Of a stretch of DNA of 64,000 nucleotides, positions 1 to 8,243 are shown piece by piece. A program made the position numbers and the translations under genes. Under the pieces are notes generated by a model. The model was given only the letters and a program-made list of their open reading frames with translations. It did not search any database and was not told the origin of the DNA. The DNA is from Lachnoclostridium sp. UBA1175 (GTDB lineage: Bacteria; Bacillota; Clostridia; Lachnospirales; Lachnospiraceae), in the NCBI GenBank assembly GCA_002311665.1, contig DBYX01000018.1:27005-91004 (forward strand). Reading direction: 5' to 3'. How positions within the stretch are numbered: the stretch's first letter is position 1; each line of letters begins with the position of its first letter.

Positions 1-111
1 CACTCGCACCCGCGGACTTCGTCCGCTCTTGCCGAAAGCAACGGGACCCATTGGAATCTTCGCTTCCATGGGTCCCGTCCCTTCCGGCAACGCCTTCGGC
101 GGGTGCGAGTG
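1..111. repeat. Nested inverted-repeat (cloverleaf-like) element
   Basis: A perfect 11-bp inverted repeat (1-11 with 101-111) encloses three further stems: 12-17 with 21-26 (6 bp, TTC loop), a long imperfect stem 31-50 with 69-88 that includes a perfect 10-bp part (41-50 with 69-78), and a short stem at 91-101 (CGCC-TTC-GGCG). No convincing gene covers it. It could be a REP/MITE-like palindromic unit or a structured RNA. The element touches the window edge, so it may be larger. The structure is seen directly; its nature is not known. Confidence 0.6.
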
Positions 112-120
112 CCTCGCTTG

Positions 121-154
121 CGCGCAAAATAAGAGCTCCGCCGCGGCGGAGCTC
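121..154 (-). terminator. Rho-independent terminator of the cold-shock gene
   Basis: A perfect 10-bp stem (133-142 with 145-154) lies 25 bases after the csp stop codon. Read on the minus strand it is followed by a T-rich stretch (TTATTTTG). Confidence 0.7.
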
Positions 155-178
155 CCATTGTCTTACTCGGTTGTTCAA

Positions 179-388
179 TTACAGGGGCTTAACGTTGATC
201 GCGCGAAGCTTTCTTGCATCCTTAGGATCCTGCTCCGTCTCGAACGAAACCTGCTGTCCCTCATCAAGAGTCTTGTAACCATCGGTCTGAATAGCGGAGA
301 AATGTACGAAAACGTCCTCGCCGCCCTCAGCATTGCTGATGAAACCGTAACCCTTCTGAGCATTGAACCACTTTACTGTACCAGTCAT
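179..388 (-). CDS. csp: Cold-shock protein, CspA family
   Basis: A 69-residue single cold-shock domain (OB fold) that binds single-stranded RNA and DNA and acts as an RNA chaperone in the cytoplasm. The RNP1 motif KGYGFI (residues 12-17) and RNP2 motif VFVHF (26-30) are both present, and the length is normal for the family. The start is fixed by AAGGAGG 10 bases upstream of ATG. The gene is monocistronic, with its own promoter, a leader of about 140 bases and a terminator. Cold-shock genes usually have such leaders, which control translation by temperature; that this one does so is inference. Confidence 0.96.
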   Translation of the reverse strand: MTGTVKWFNAQKGYGFISNAEGGEDVFVHFSAIQTDGYKTLDEGQQVSFETEQDPKDARKLRAINVKPL

Positions 389-532
389 GAACCAGTACCT
401 CCTTAATAAGTATACGCATCATCCGGTTGTTTTGTTCTCCGGAAACAATTCCTTGAAACAAAAGCAAACTGCTCAAAACAAAGAAGTCCTAAAGGTGGGC
501 TGTTTGCTTGGCATATCCTGACTGCTTTTTAT
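389..532 (-). promoter_or_regulatory. Long 5' leader of the cold-shock mRNA
   Basis: Non-coding stretch between the csp promoter and its start codon. It contains an 8-bp inverted repeat (462-469 with 502-509, AAGCAAAC/GTTTGCTT). Its length and position match the thermo-responsive leaders of csp mRNAs. No further conserved element could be verified. Confidence 0.5.
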
Positions 533-561
533 AAATTACCATAAAGCGCAGCGTTCGTCAA
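533..561 (-). promoter_or_regulatory. Promoter of csp
   Basis: On the minus strand TTGACG (556-561) and TAATTT (533-538) are separated by exactly 17 bases, a good match to a housekeeping sigma-A promoter. It lies in the non-coding stretch between csp and ptsI. Confidence 0.6.
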
Positions 562-717
562 TAATTCTGCATCGATTTTTTAATAAATTTTTCACCGTTT
601 TTTCACGATTTCTTCGCAAAATCGTGCCTCGTCAAACGAATTTTTCACATATTGACGCATTCCTTTACCAAACGGGTTGCATATACGCAAAAAAGAGGTA
701 AAACCACGGAAAATGCG

Positions 718-2328
718 TCATTCACACTCGCGAACTGCCCTCTTGACCGCGAGCAGTGAATTCGGCGCCACGGAGAGCGCGTCGACACCCATCCTGAGCA
801 ACTTCTCCGTCGCCGTGACATCCGCCGCGAGCTCGCCGCACACGCACACCGACACGTGTTTTCTGTGGGCCTCGCCCACCACGTGCGCGATCAGCCGCGT
901 CACCGCCTCGTTGTGCGGATCATAATAGGGCGCGACCGAATAGTTCTGCCGGTCCGCCGCAAGCACATACTGCGTCAGGTCGTTCGTCCCGATGCTGAAG
1001 AAATCCACATAGTCCGCCAGCCTGTCACACACGATCGCCGCCGCGGGCGTCTCGATCATGATGCCGCGCTCCACCTCGCCGACCGCAACGCCGGCCTCAA
1101 CAAGCCTCTTTTTCTCCTCGCGGAAAATCTCGTCGACCCGCCGGATTTCCCATTCCGCAGAGATCATCGGGTACAGCACGCGCACCGTGCCGAACGCACT
1201 CGCCCGCAGGATCGCCCGCAGCTGCGCGCGGAACGGCTCCTCCTCGGCAAGGCTGATCCGGATTGCCCGGAATCCAAGCGCCGGGTTGCTCTCCTCCGGC
1301 AAATGCAGATACTCCGCCCGCTTGTCCGCACCCAGATCGAATGTCCGGATGGTCACGGGCCGCCCTTGCATCATCGCAACGACATTGCGGTACGCAGTCA
1401 ACTGCTCCTCCTCGGAAGGATACTCCTCCCCGCCCAGACACAGGTATTCGCTGCGGAACAGACCGATCCCGTCCGCCCCGCGCTCCGCCGCAAGCGCCGC
1501 ATCCGCGGCACAGCCGACATTGCACAGAAGCGGCACCTTCACGCCGGCCTTCGTCTCGGACGGCAGCGGCAGAAGTGCCGCAAGCTCCTCCTGACGCGCC
1601 TCGAACGCGCGGATTTTCCCCTCGTACGCTGCCTGTGTCTCCTCGTCCGGATCCACGATCAGCAGCCCGTTCTCGCCGTCCAGCACAGCCTCCGCTCCGT
1701 CCCACTCCTCGCGGATGGCGACGCCCGTGATCGCGGGAATGTCCATCGTCCTCGCGAGGATCGCGGCGTGAGAATTTTCCGAACCGCGCTGTGTGACAAG
1801 CCCGAGGATCATCGCCGGATCCAGCTGCATCGTCTCGCCCGGGCCGAGTTCCTCCGCCATCAGGATCACCGGCTCCGTGATCGCACTCTCCCGGTGATTC
1901 CCGAGCAGCTGATCCGTCAGCCGGTCGGAGATCTCCCGGATATCCGCGCTTCGCGCCTGAAAATAAGGATCCTCCATCTGGGCGAGCATCTGCGCATAGT
2001 GGCGCCCCGTGGACGCGACCGCATACGCGGCCGTCACGTGCTCGTTGCGGATCATACTCTCAACCATACCGCTGTACGCCTCATCCTCGATCATCATCAC
2101 GTGAATCTCAAAGGTGTGCGCCAGCAGTTCACCTACCTTAGAAACGGCCTCCTCGTAGAGCGCGTGAAGCCGTGCGATGACCTCCGCCTTCGCCGCGCGG
2201 TATGCCGCGAGTTCCGCCTCCGCGTCCTCCGCGATCGTCCGGCACAGCTCCGGCCGGTCGGCCTGCATAAACATCACCTTGCCGATGGCCAGCCGCCTGT
2301 GTACAGTTTTCCCCGATACCGTGATCAT
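718..2328 (-). CDS. ptsI: Phosphoenolpyruvate-protein phosphotransferase (PTS enzyme I)
   Basis: Enzyme I starts the PTS sugar uptake chain: it takes phosphate from phosphoenolpyruvate onto a histidine and passes it to HPr in the cytoplasm. The phospho-histidine motif GSENSHAAILAR is present (His about 187), followed by the TIM-barrel PEP-binding part with FRSEYLCLGG, SIGTNDLTQY and CVCGELAAD (active-site Cys about 497). At 536 residues it is somewhat shorter than the usual 570 or so, with the shortening in the HPr-binding N-terminal part. No HPr gene is next to it. An AAGGAGAAGGGG stretch precedes the ATG. Confidence 0.94.
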   Translation of the reverse strand: MITVSGKTVHRRLAIGKVMFMQADRPELCRTIAEDAEAELAAYRAAKAEVIARLHALYEEAVSKVGELLAHTFEIHVMMIEDEAYSGMVESMIRNEHVTAAYAVASTGRHYAQMLAQMEDPYFQARSADIREISDRLTDQLLGNHRESAITEPVILMAEELGPGETMQLDPAMILGLVTQRGSENSHAAILARTMDIPAITGVAIREEWDGAEAVLDGENGLLIVDPDEETQAAYEGKIRAFEARQEELAALLPLPSETKAGVKVPLLCNVGCAADAALAAERGADGIGLFRSEYLCLGGEEYPSEEEQLTAYRNVVAMMQGRPVTIRTFDLGADKRAEYLHLPEESNPALGFRAIRISLAEEEPFRAQLRAILRASAFGTVRVLYPMISAEWEIRRVDEIFREEKKRLVEAGVAVGEVERGIMIETPAAAIVCDRLADYVDFFSIGTNDLTQYVLAADRQNYSVAPYYDPHNEAVTRLIAHVVGEAHRKHVSVCVCGELAADVTATEKLLRMGVDALSVAPNSLLAVKRAVRECE

Positions 2329-2480
2329 TTCCCCTTCTCCTTACACTGATCAAACCCCTTACACCGATCTTGCATTTATGCCGATCATGTATATCTTTCA
2401 GTATACCTTCTGCGGCCCGGAAAAGCAATGATGCGGCGGGTTATGTTTTGCGCGGAGCCACATTTTTCGCATATTAGGCA

Positions 2481-2509
2481 TTGACATTTTACATCAGATG
2501 ACATAAAAT
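2481..2509 (+). promoter_or_regulatory. Promoter of tRNA-Ala
   Basis: TTGACA (2481-2486), 17-base spacer, TAAAAT (2504-2509); a near-consensus sigma-A promoter that ends 12 bases before the tRNA. Confidence 0.8.
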
Positions 2510-2521
2510 GAGTCTCGTTCC

Positions 2522-2594
2522 GGGGTATTAGCTCAGCTGGGAGAGCGCTAGGTTCGCAATCTAGAGGTCAGGGGTTCGATCCCCCTATGCTCCA
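2522..2594 (+). tRNA. tRNA-Ala (anticodon CGC)
   Basis: A 73-base cloverleaf without an encoded CCA. The 7-bp acceptor stem contains the G3-U70 pair that marks alanine tRNAs. D stem GCTC/GAGC, anticodon stem CTAGG/TCTAG with loop TTCGCAA, and T stem AGGGG/CCCCT with loop TTCGATC are all intact. The anticodon CGC reads the Ala codon GCG. The 3' end must be completed by CCA-adding enzyme. Confidence 0.95.
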
Positions 2595-2602
2595 CTCAAA
2601 AA

Positions 2603-2637
2603 GAAGAGGTGAATCGTTGAAGATTCACCTCTTTTTT
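2603..2637 (+). terminator. Terminator of tRNA-Ala
   Basis: A perfect 10-bp stem (2606-2615 with 2622-2631), extendable by A-T pairs, followed by six T residues. Confidence 0.85.
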
Positions 2638-2666
2638 GTTTTCAATCCCGATGGATGCACGCTCCG

Positions 2667-3530
2667 TCAGCTTTCCGCCGCAGTTTCGCGCGACACGCTG
2701 TCCACTATGTAAAGTTCCTCGTATATCTGATTCATCATCTTCCGGTCCGCCCGTTCGACCATGATGGCAAAAATGATGGTCGCCGCAACAATTCCGACGA
2801 TAAGAAGCCACATAAATACCAAGACTTGCGCAAGTGCCGCCAGCGCTTCACCCAAGCCTTTCTTGAGCTCTTCCGTGTGTTCGTCCTTCTCCTCCTCCGC
2901 CGGTTCGTCCTTCTTCTCCTCGGAAGTGCTCTCGCTCTTCTTGTCGGGCGTTGTAAGAATGCTGGAGCCCAGCGTCGCACCGGCGAATACCAGAGCCAGC
3001 AGCCCGACCCAGACCACAATGCAGACAAGAATCTTCTGCCACATTTTCCGCCAGGAGCGCGCGAGCTCATCGGATAATCTCTGACACAGTGTCCTCGTCG
3101 CTATCCAGTTGGAACAGAGCAGCACGATATCCGACAATATCGCCAACGCACCTACCGGAACAAGCACCGGAAGGGCCGATTCAATGTCGTCGATCATGAT
3201 CATGCATACGCCCAGCGCGAAGGTGATCGCCGTCGATATCTCAGCCACCGCGCACGGGACGCGGTACACTTGGTCGACTTCCTTCAGGAGCAGCATTTCA
3301 CGTATATTGTTCATCTTGAAGACAATTATGAGAATCGCGACGAGTGCCCCGAGCGCCCACCAGCGTATATCCAGCAGTAGAAATGTCAGCGTCGGAAACA
3401 GCAACAACAATATCGGAATGACCAAAAGCCACCACTTTGACTTCTTATCATATTGTTTCCCGAAAACCCTCAGAAGTACCTTCATATCCGCTTCGGAAAA
3501 ACCTGCCGGATTTCTGTACTCTCCATTCAT
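2667..3530 (-). CDS. Polytopic membrane protein of unknown function
   Basis: 287 residues with about six hydrophobic segments: two close together at about 33-70, two at about 90-140, one at about 165-190 and one near 230-260. A strongly charged Glu/Lys linker at about 195-225 (TSEEKKDEPAEEEKDEH) separates the last two. No family was recognised. It stands between the tRNA-Ala terminator and an esterase gene on the same strand. The ATG is chosen because it opens the frame before the first membrane segment. Confidence 0.75.
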   Translation of the reverse strand: MNGEYRNPAGFSEADMKVLLRVFGKQYDKKSKWWLLVIPILLLLFPTLTFLLLDIRWWALGALVAILIIVFKMNNIREMLLLKEVDQVYRVPCAVAEISTAITFALGVCMIMIDDIESALPVLVPVGALAILSDIVLLCSNWIATRTLCQRLSDELARSWRKMWQKILVCIVVWVGLLALVFAGATLGSSILTTPDKKSESTSEEKKDEPAEEEKDEHTEELKKGLGEALAALAQVLVFMWLLIVGIVAATIIFAIMVERADRKMMNQIYEELYIVDSVSRETAAES

Positions 3531-3576
3531 AATTCTACCCCCCGTTGTTTACTTACTTAAGCTTCGTAAAATGAAA

Positions 3577-5175
3577 CTACCTGCTGAACTGCGACAGGAA
3601 CAGCCAAGCCTGCTCGCAAGTGTGCCGGCGGCACTCGTGCCCCTGTCCGCTGATGCTTCCGAGCACGGTGCGGCACACGCCGTCCTCACTGTCGAAATAG
3701 TGAAGCGTCAGCGTGCTGTCGCGCGTCGGATCATAGATCTTCTCCACGCGGTCGCCGTCGACACCCCAGATCCGGTTCGGCCAGTTCTCGCGCCCCTCGA
3801 AGGTTACGTCGTACGGCTTCTTCACGCGGTTGACGCCGAAGACGTAGCGGATGCGGTCCCAGCATTTGTCGGCCTGGAACGGAAGCTCCGGCAACGGCGT
3901 GATCTCGCCGCCGGTGTAGAACAACGGCACCGGCACGTCCCGGTTGATCTCGCACGGTGCAGGCTTGCCGTAGGAGTTCAGACCCACCTCGAACGTCGCG
4001 TCCATCGGCGCAAGTCCGGCGAAGACTCCCGGGTACTCCTGGAAGAGATCCCACGATTTGCAGCCGCCCATGGAAAATCCGCTCGCGTACACGCGGCTGC
4101 GGTTGATGCTGTAGCGCGCCGCCAGCCGGTCGATCAGCGCCACCATCTCCGTCGCCGTGCTGTTGAGATGATCCTCGATCGAGACAAGCAGGAAATTGTA
4201 GCGGTTCGCGATGCGGTACCAGCCGGAAATGTTCGCGATGTACATCGCCGAGTCTCCGCCGCCGTGGAATGTGAGCACCAGCGGCACCGGCCCGTTGTTG
4301 AACAGATCCTTGTTGTAATATGCCACGTATCCGACGCGATGCTCCTCCGTCCCCCGGTCATCGCCGTTATTGTCGGGCGATGTCTGCAGGATCGCAAAAT
4401 TCTCCTCGCGAACCATTCCGATCTCCGGGAGCACCGTCTCGATCTCCGTGTTACCGCACCAGCGGCGGTATCTGCGCACGAACGTGTCGAACTCCCATAC
4501 ATAGTCGGCCCTGGCTCTCGTGAGAAGCTTGTCGCAGCTGTCGGCGAACGCCTTGTTCACGGCCGTCGTGTTACCGATCGACACGATCGGGATGTCCCTT
4601 CTCTCCGGCTGCGGGATCACCGAGAGCTTCTCGAGGATGCACACCGCGGGCGTGATCTCGCCGGGCCCCCACAGAAACTCGCCGTTCACCGTCTTAAGCA
4701 GGTTCTTCGCAATATAGTCCGCCGAGGTGCCGTAGCCGTACACGTATGTACGAAAAATGGCTCCGCGGATGCAGTACCCTTCGGTTCCGCCGGTGAAGCG
4801 GTTCCGAAGCGTCACGTAGCCGTCCTTGTGATACTGGTGGATCTTCGAGTTCGCGATCAGCTCCGCAAACAGCGATTCGTCGGCACTCTCCCAGCCGTCC
4901 GCCGCCGTCGGGCTTACGAACACGACGCTGCCGCCGTAGCGCGCCGCGATCGATGCCAGACCGTTGCCGTCCGCCCATGCCGCCGCTTCCGATGCGGTGC
5001 GGGGCTTCTCCTCAAGCACAATGAGATACGGTGCCTCGAAACCGTAGTTGATGATGTCATCCGGAAGCTCCTGCGCCGGCACATACACCTTCACCGCAAA
5101 ACGCTCAAACGCGTGCTCCCACAGTTTTCCTCCGTCGGCCCGTGTCGTAACAGCGGGCGCTTCCTTCATGGCCAT
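3577..5175 (-). CDS. Alpha/beta hydrolase, esterase or PHB-depolymerase-like
   Basis: 532 residues. The C-terminal half is an alpha/beta hydrolase: an HGGG oxyanion-hole motif near residue 304, the nucleophile elbow GFSMGG (Ser about 368) and a late His in GQGHECRRH (about 513-518). It resembles the LpqC/polyhydroxybutyrate depolymerase and feruloyl-esterase group. The first 250 residues resemble nothing I recognise and may help bind substrate. There is no signal peptide, so the enzyme is probably cytoplasmic. The substrate is unknown. A terminator separates it from the upstream DUF937 gene. Confidence 0.8.
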   Translation of the reverse strand: MAMKEAPAVTTRADGGKLWEHAFERFAVKVYVPAQELPDDIINYGFEAPYLIVLEEKPRTASEAAAWADGNGLASIAARYGGSVVFVSPTAADGWESADESLFAELIANSKIHQYHKDGYVTLRNRFTGGTEGYCIRGAIFRTYVYGYGTSADYIAKNLLKTVNGEFLWGPGEITPAVCILEKLSVIPQPERRDIPIVSIGNTTAVNKAFADSCDKLLTRARADYVWEFDTFVRRYRRWCGNTEIETVLPEIGMVREENFAILQTSPDNNGDDRGTEEHRVGYVAYYNKDLFNNGPVPLVLTFHGGGDSAMYIANISGWYRIANRYNFLLVSIEDHLNSTATEMVALIDRLAARYSINRSRVYASGFSMGGCKSWDLFQEYPGVFAGLAPMDATFEVGLNSYGKPAPCEINRDVPVPLFYTGGEITPLPELPFQADKCWDRIRYVFGVNRVKKPYDVTFEGRENWPNRIWGVDGDRVEKIYDPTRDSTLTLHYFDSEDGVCRTVLGSISGQGHECRRHTCEQAWLFLSQFSR

Positions 5176-5215
5176 GCCTTTCTTCCTCCGATATTCGCAG
5201 TATCACGCTCTTTAT

Positions 5216-5242
5216 GAAAAAAAGCTGATGTGCTCAGCTTTT
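5216..5242 (-). terminator. Terminator after the DUF937 gene
   Basis: Stem 5220-5228 with 5234-5242 and, on the minus strand, a run of T residues immediately after it. A second GC-rich hairpin (GGGGGAC/GTCCCCC) lies just upstream, near 5255-5275. Confidence 0.7.
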
Positions 5243-5300
5243 CACACAGCGCAGGGGGACCTCTGTCCCCCGCGCCTGTATCCGTTTTATTGCCGGTTCA

Positions 5301-5939
5301 TCACTTGAACAGACCGCCGAGGAGATCGGTCACGCTGTCGAGCGGAGAGCTCTTCTCCGTCTTCTTCGCGGTTGTCTTCTTGGAGGTCGTCTTCTTGGCA
5401 GTCTCCGTCTTCTTCGAATCGGTCTTCTTGGAATCGGTCTTCTTGGAGTCCGTCTTCTTCTTGGAATCGGTCTTCTTGGAATCCGTCTTCTTGGAGTCCG
5501 TCTTCTTCTTGCCGGTCTTCGGCTTCTTCGGTTTCTCCTCCTCCTTCTCCTCTTCCTTCTCATCGTCGGAACTGTCGCCCGACACAAGGTTGAACAGACC
5601 GGAAGCAAGGCTGCCGATGTTCACGGAACCGAGCAGACCGCCGAGCAGCGATGCCGTTGCCGAGGTCGATGCCTGGGAAGTGTTATTCTGCGAGGAGCCG
5701 CCTCCGAGAAGTCCGGAGAGAAGCGGGCCTGCGGCGGACAGAATGCCGCTCGTCTTCGCCTTGCTGACACCGGTTTCCTTCGCGATCTCTTCCTCGGAAG
5801 TCTGCTTGCCGCCGAGCAGCGACGGAAGCGCGGCTGTCAGGACATTCTTGACCTGTGTCTGAGTCGCACCGGACTGACCTGCGATCGCCTTCACATTGGC
5901 TGTGCTGAGCAATGATTTGGTAATGTCTTTGATATCCAT
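5301..5939 (-). CDS. DUF937 protein with a Lys-rich repeat tail
   Basis: 212 residues from the ATG that follows AAGGAG; a frame extension six codons upstream lacks a ribosome binding site. Residues 1-130 or so match the DUF937 pattern (LLSTANVKAIAGQSGATQ, then ALPSLLGG and repeated LLGGLLG). A low-complexity tail built on repeats of KKTDS, with KKTT variants, follows; then a short hydrophobic end, SVTDLLGGLF. The DUF937 family has no established function. The basic repeats could bind nucleic acid or wall polymers, which is a guess. The near-identical DNA repeats in the tail (5390-5515) are prone to slippage. Confidence 0.8.
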   Translation of the reverse strand: MDIKDITKSLLSTANVKAIAGQSGATQTQVKNVLTAALPSLLGGKQTSEEEIAKETGVSKAKTSGILSAAGPLLSGLLGGGSSQNNTSQASTSATASLLGGLLGSVNIGSLASGLFNLVSGDSSDDEKEEEKEEEKPKKPKTGKKKTDSKKTDSKKTDSKKKTDSKKTDSKKTDSKKTETAKKTTSKKTTAKKTEKSSPLDSVTDLLGGLFK

Positions 5940-6074
5940 ACAATGTCTCCTTCTCACGCGATATTCGACCGACTCAGCGAGTCCGTCCCTATGTGTCCAT
6001 ACTACTCTTATTGTGCCGAAAAGTCAACTGAAACGAAGTGTCGCGCCGCCCTCGCCGGGCGTGCCAAGAGGGAA

Positions 6075-6833
6075 CTATCGCAGCGACATATTCCCCATGA
6101 TCAGGTCCTTCAGAACACCGACCGTCTCGCGCGTCATATTGTGGAGAAGATACGCCGGCGTCGATCGCGCCGGGACTGCCGAAACGTTTTTGTACCCGCA
6201 TTTTTTCGCGATCCCCTTCGAGCGGAACACGTGAAAATTGTTGGTGATGATGCCGACCGATGTGTCAGGGGAAGGAAGCAGTTCCAGGCAGTTTTTAAGA
6301 TTTTCCGAAGTGTCGGTCGAGCGGTCCTCGAGGATGATCCTCACAGCGTCGATCCCCTGCCCTACAAGGTAGTCGCGCATCCCCTCCGCCTCGGACACGG
6401 ACTCGTTCGCACCGCGTCCGCCGGACACGACGCACAGCACCTGCGGGTGTTCCTTAAGGTACTCCGTCGCCGTCTCGAGGCGGTAGCGCAGCACGACGCT
6501 CGGTCCGTCCTCGCGCATCTGTGCCCCGAGCACGATGATGTACTCCGGCTCGCCTCCGTCCGCGGAAAATGAGCTCGCAATCCTTGCCATCAATGCCACA
6601 TACACCGCAAAACCGAACACCGTCAACTCGGTGATCGCAATCCGGAAACCGCGGGGGATCCGCCCCCACACCCGAAAATATACCGCTGCCGCAAGCCCGA
6701 ACAAAACGAGTCCCAGCACGAACCAGATCCGGTAAAACGTGTTGCCCGCGCCGGCCGAACGCACGAAACGTCCGTAGCCGATGCTGCATATGCCAAGGAC
6801 CACGTACAGCCCCATACGAATCCAATGCCACAT
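6075..6833 (-). CDS. DUF218 (YdcF/SanA/ElyC-type) membrane protein
   Basis: 252 residues. Three hydrophobic segments fill the first 90 residues, followed by a DUF218 domain with the typical IIVLGAQ start, VVSGGRG and EDRSTDTSENL. ElyC and SanA of this fold act in envelope maintenance in enterobacteria; the role here is unknown. A GGAGGGG ribosome binding site precedes the ATG. Next upstream on the strand is the alanyl-tRNA editing gene. Confidence 0.85.
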   Translation of the reverse strand: MWHWIRMGLYVVLGICSIGYGRFVRSAGAGNTFYRIWFVLGLVLFGLAAAVYFRVWGRIPRGFRIAITELTVFGFAVYVALMARIASSFSADGGEPEYIIVLGAQMREDGPSVVLRYRLETATEYLKEHPQVLCVVSGGRGANESVSEAEGMRDYLVGQGIDAVRIILEDRSTDTSENLKNCLELLPSPDTSVGIITNNFHVFRSKGIAKKCGYKNVSAVPARSTPAYLLHNMTRETVGVLKDLIMGNMSLR

Positions 6834-6885
6834 AGTATTTCCCCTCCGACTGACACAATGCCGGTTAATGCACCTTCCTATGCCT

Positions 6886-8100
6886 CTACAGCGAAGCCAG
6901 CGCGCTGCGAAGCGCGGTCTCCTCCGCCGTCACGCTTCCCTGCACGGAATTCTTCGGCCCGCCGCCCTTGGCGCCGAACCGCTCGCGCAAAAGCTGCTGC
7001 CACGCGCTCACATCGCCGCCGTCCTGCTCGATCAGATACCTCCAGGACAGCGCGTTCCCCTCGACCGGCAGCAGTGCGCACACAACTCCCGCGTAGCACG
7101 CCTTCAGCTCATCGACCGCGTAGCGAAGCAGCGAGGAGTCCGCCGCCTCGAGGAACAGCACGCACGGGCCCGCGATCCGGCCGTCCTCCGCTCTTTCCCC
7201 GGTTTCCGCCGCCGCCGTCTCCGCGATGAGGGACCTTACGATCGCTCGGTCCTTCGCCACGAGTTCGTAGGCAAGTCTCTTTCTCTCGTCACGCAGTTTC
7301 TCCACGGTCGCGCAGAGGTCTTCCGTCTTCACGGACAGTGTCTGCGAGAGCTTTGAGAGCAGCGCAAGCCTCTCCCCGTAGTCCTCCATCGCGCGAAAGC
7401 CGCAGCGGTACGACACGCGCACACCGCCCTTGTAGTTTTCCCAGCCGATCAGTTTGAAACAGCCGACCTCACCGGTCACCTTCACATGCGGCGCACAGCA
7501 GGCGCACAGATCGACGCCGTCGATCTCCACGAGGCGCACTGCTCCGTCGATTGCCTTCTTGCTGCGGTAGGAAAGGATCTCCAGCTCGCCGGGCGCCGGA
7601 TACCACGCCTGAACGGCCCGGTTTTCCGTGATGATCCGGTTCACGCGCTCCTCCAGTTTCAGAAGCTGCTGCTCCGTGAGTTTGCCGTTGTAATCCATCG
7701 TTGCCGTGCGGTCGCTCAGGTGAAAGCCGACATTGTCGTAGCCGTACAGCGAGTGGACCAGCCCGGAGAAGATATGCTCGCCGGTGTGCATCTGCATATT
7801 GCGGTAGCGGTACTCCCAGTCGATGATGCCGTGCACGGTCATTCCTGTCCGGTACAAAGCCCCGGCCCCGTCGGGATCAATGTTCACCCTGTGCCGCACC
7901 TCGCCGTCCGTGATCTGCACATCCGTCACCGTCCGTCCGTCGATCGTGCCGCGGTCCGGCGACTGGCCTCCCTCCTCGGGGAAGAAAAGCGTGGCGTCGA
8001 GCGTCAGCCATACCGATGCGCCGTCGTCCCCCTCCGCCACCGCGGTGACCACGGCGTCAAATTCTCTCGCGTACGCGTTCTCATCATACAGTTTCTTCAT
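6886..8100 (-). CDS. Alanyl-tRNA editing protein (AlaX, long form)
   Basis: 404 residues from the ATG of MKKLYDENAY, preceded by GGAAGGTG; an earlier in-frame start has no ribosome binding site. It carries the editing half of alanyl-tRNA synthetase: zinc ligands HTGEH (HxxxH) and later CACCAPH, then a C-terminal DHHA1-like domain. Such free-standing editors hydrolyse Ser- or Gly-tRNA-Ala in trans in the cytoplasm. The long form with the DHHA1 part is the AlaX-L type. The gene is about 4 kb from the tRNA-Ala gene, which may be coincidence. Confidence 0.88.
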   Translation of the reverse strand: MKKLYDENAYAREFDAVVTAVAEGDDGASVWLTLDATLFFPEEGGQSPDRGTIDGRTVTDVQITDGEVRHRVNIDPDGAGALYRTGMTVHGIIDWEYRYRNMQMHTGEHIFSGLVHSLYGYDNVGFHLSDRTATMDYNGKLTEQQLLKLEERVNRIITENRAVQAWYPAPGELEILSYRSKKAIDGAVRLVEIDGVDLCACCAPHVKVTGEVGCFKLIGWENYKGGVRVSYRCGFRAMEDYGERLALLSKLSQTLSVKTEDLCATVEKLRDERKRLAYELVAKDRAIVRSLIAETAAAETGERAEDGRIAGPCVLFLEAADSSLLRYAVDELKACYAGVVCALLPVEGNALSWRYLIEQDGGDVSAWQQLLRERFGAKGGGPKNSVQGSVTAEETALRSALASL

Positions 8101-8131
8101 CGTTGCACCTTCCGTTCTCCCGGACTGTTCG

Positions 8132-8172
8132 TAATATAAGCAACGGAGGATCGACACCTCGCCGATCCTCCG
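8132..8172 (-). terminator. Hairpin between the GH18 and AlaX genes
   Basis: Perfect 10-bp inverted repeat (8144-8153 with 8163-8172), downstream of the GH18 gene in the direction of transcription. The following tract is only moderately T-rich, so termination is likely but not certain. Confidence 0.45.
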
Positions 8173-8243
8173 AATATACAATCGCTGTTCATTTTCCGAG
8201 GGGAGATGTCATCACCGTCTCGTCCTGTGTCGCGTCATTCCGA

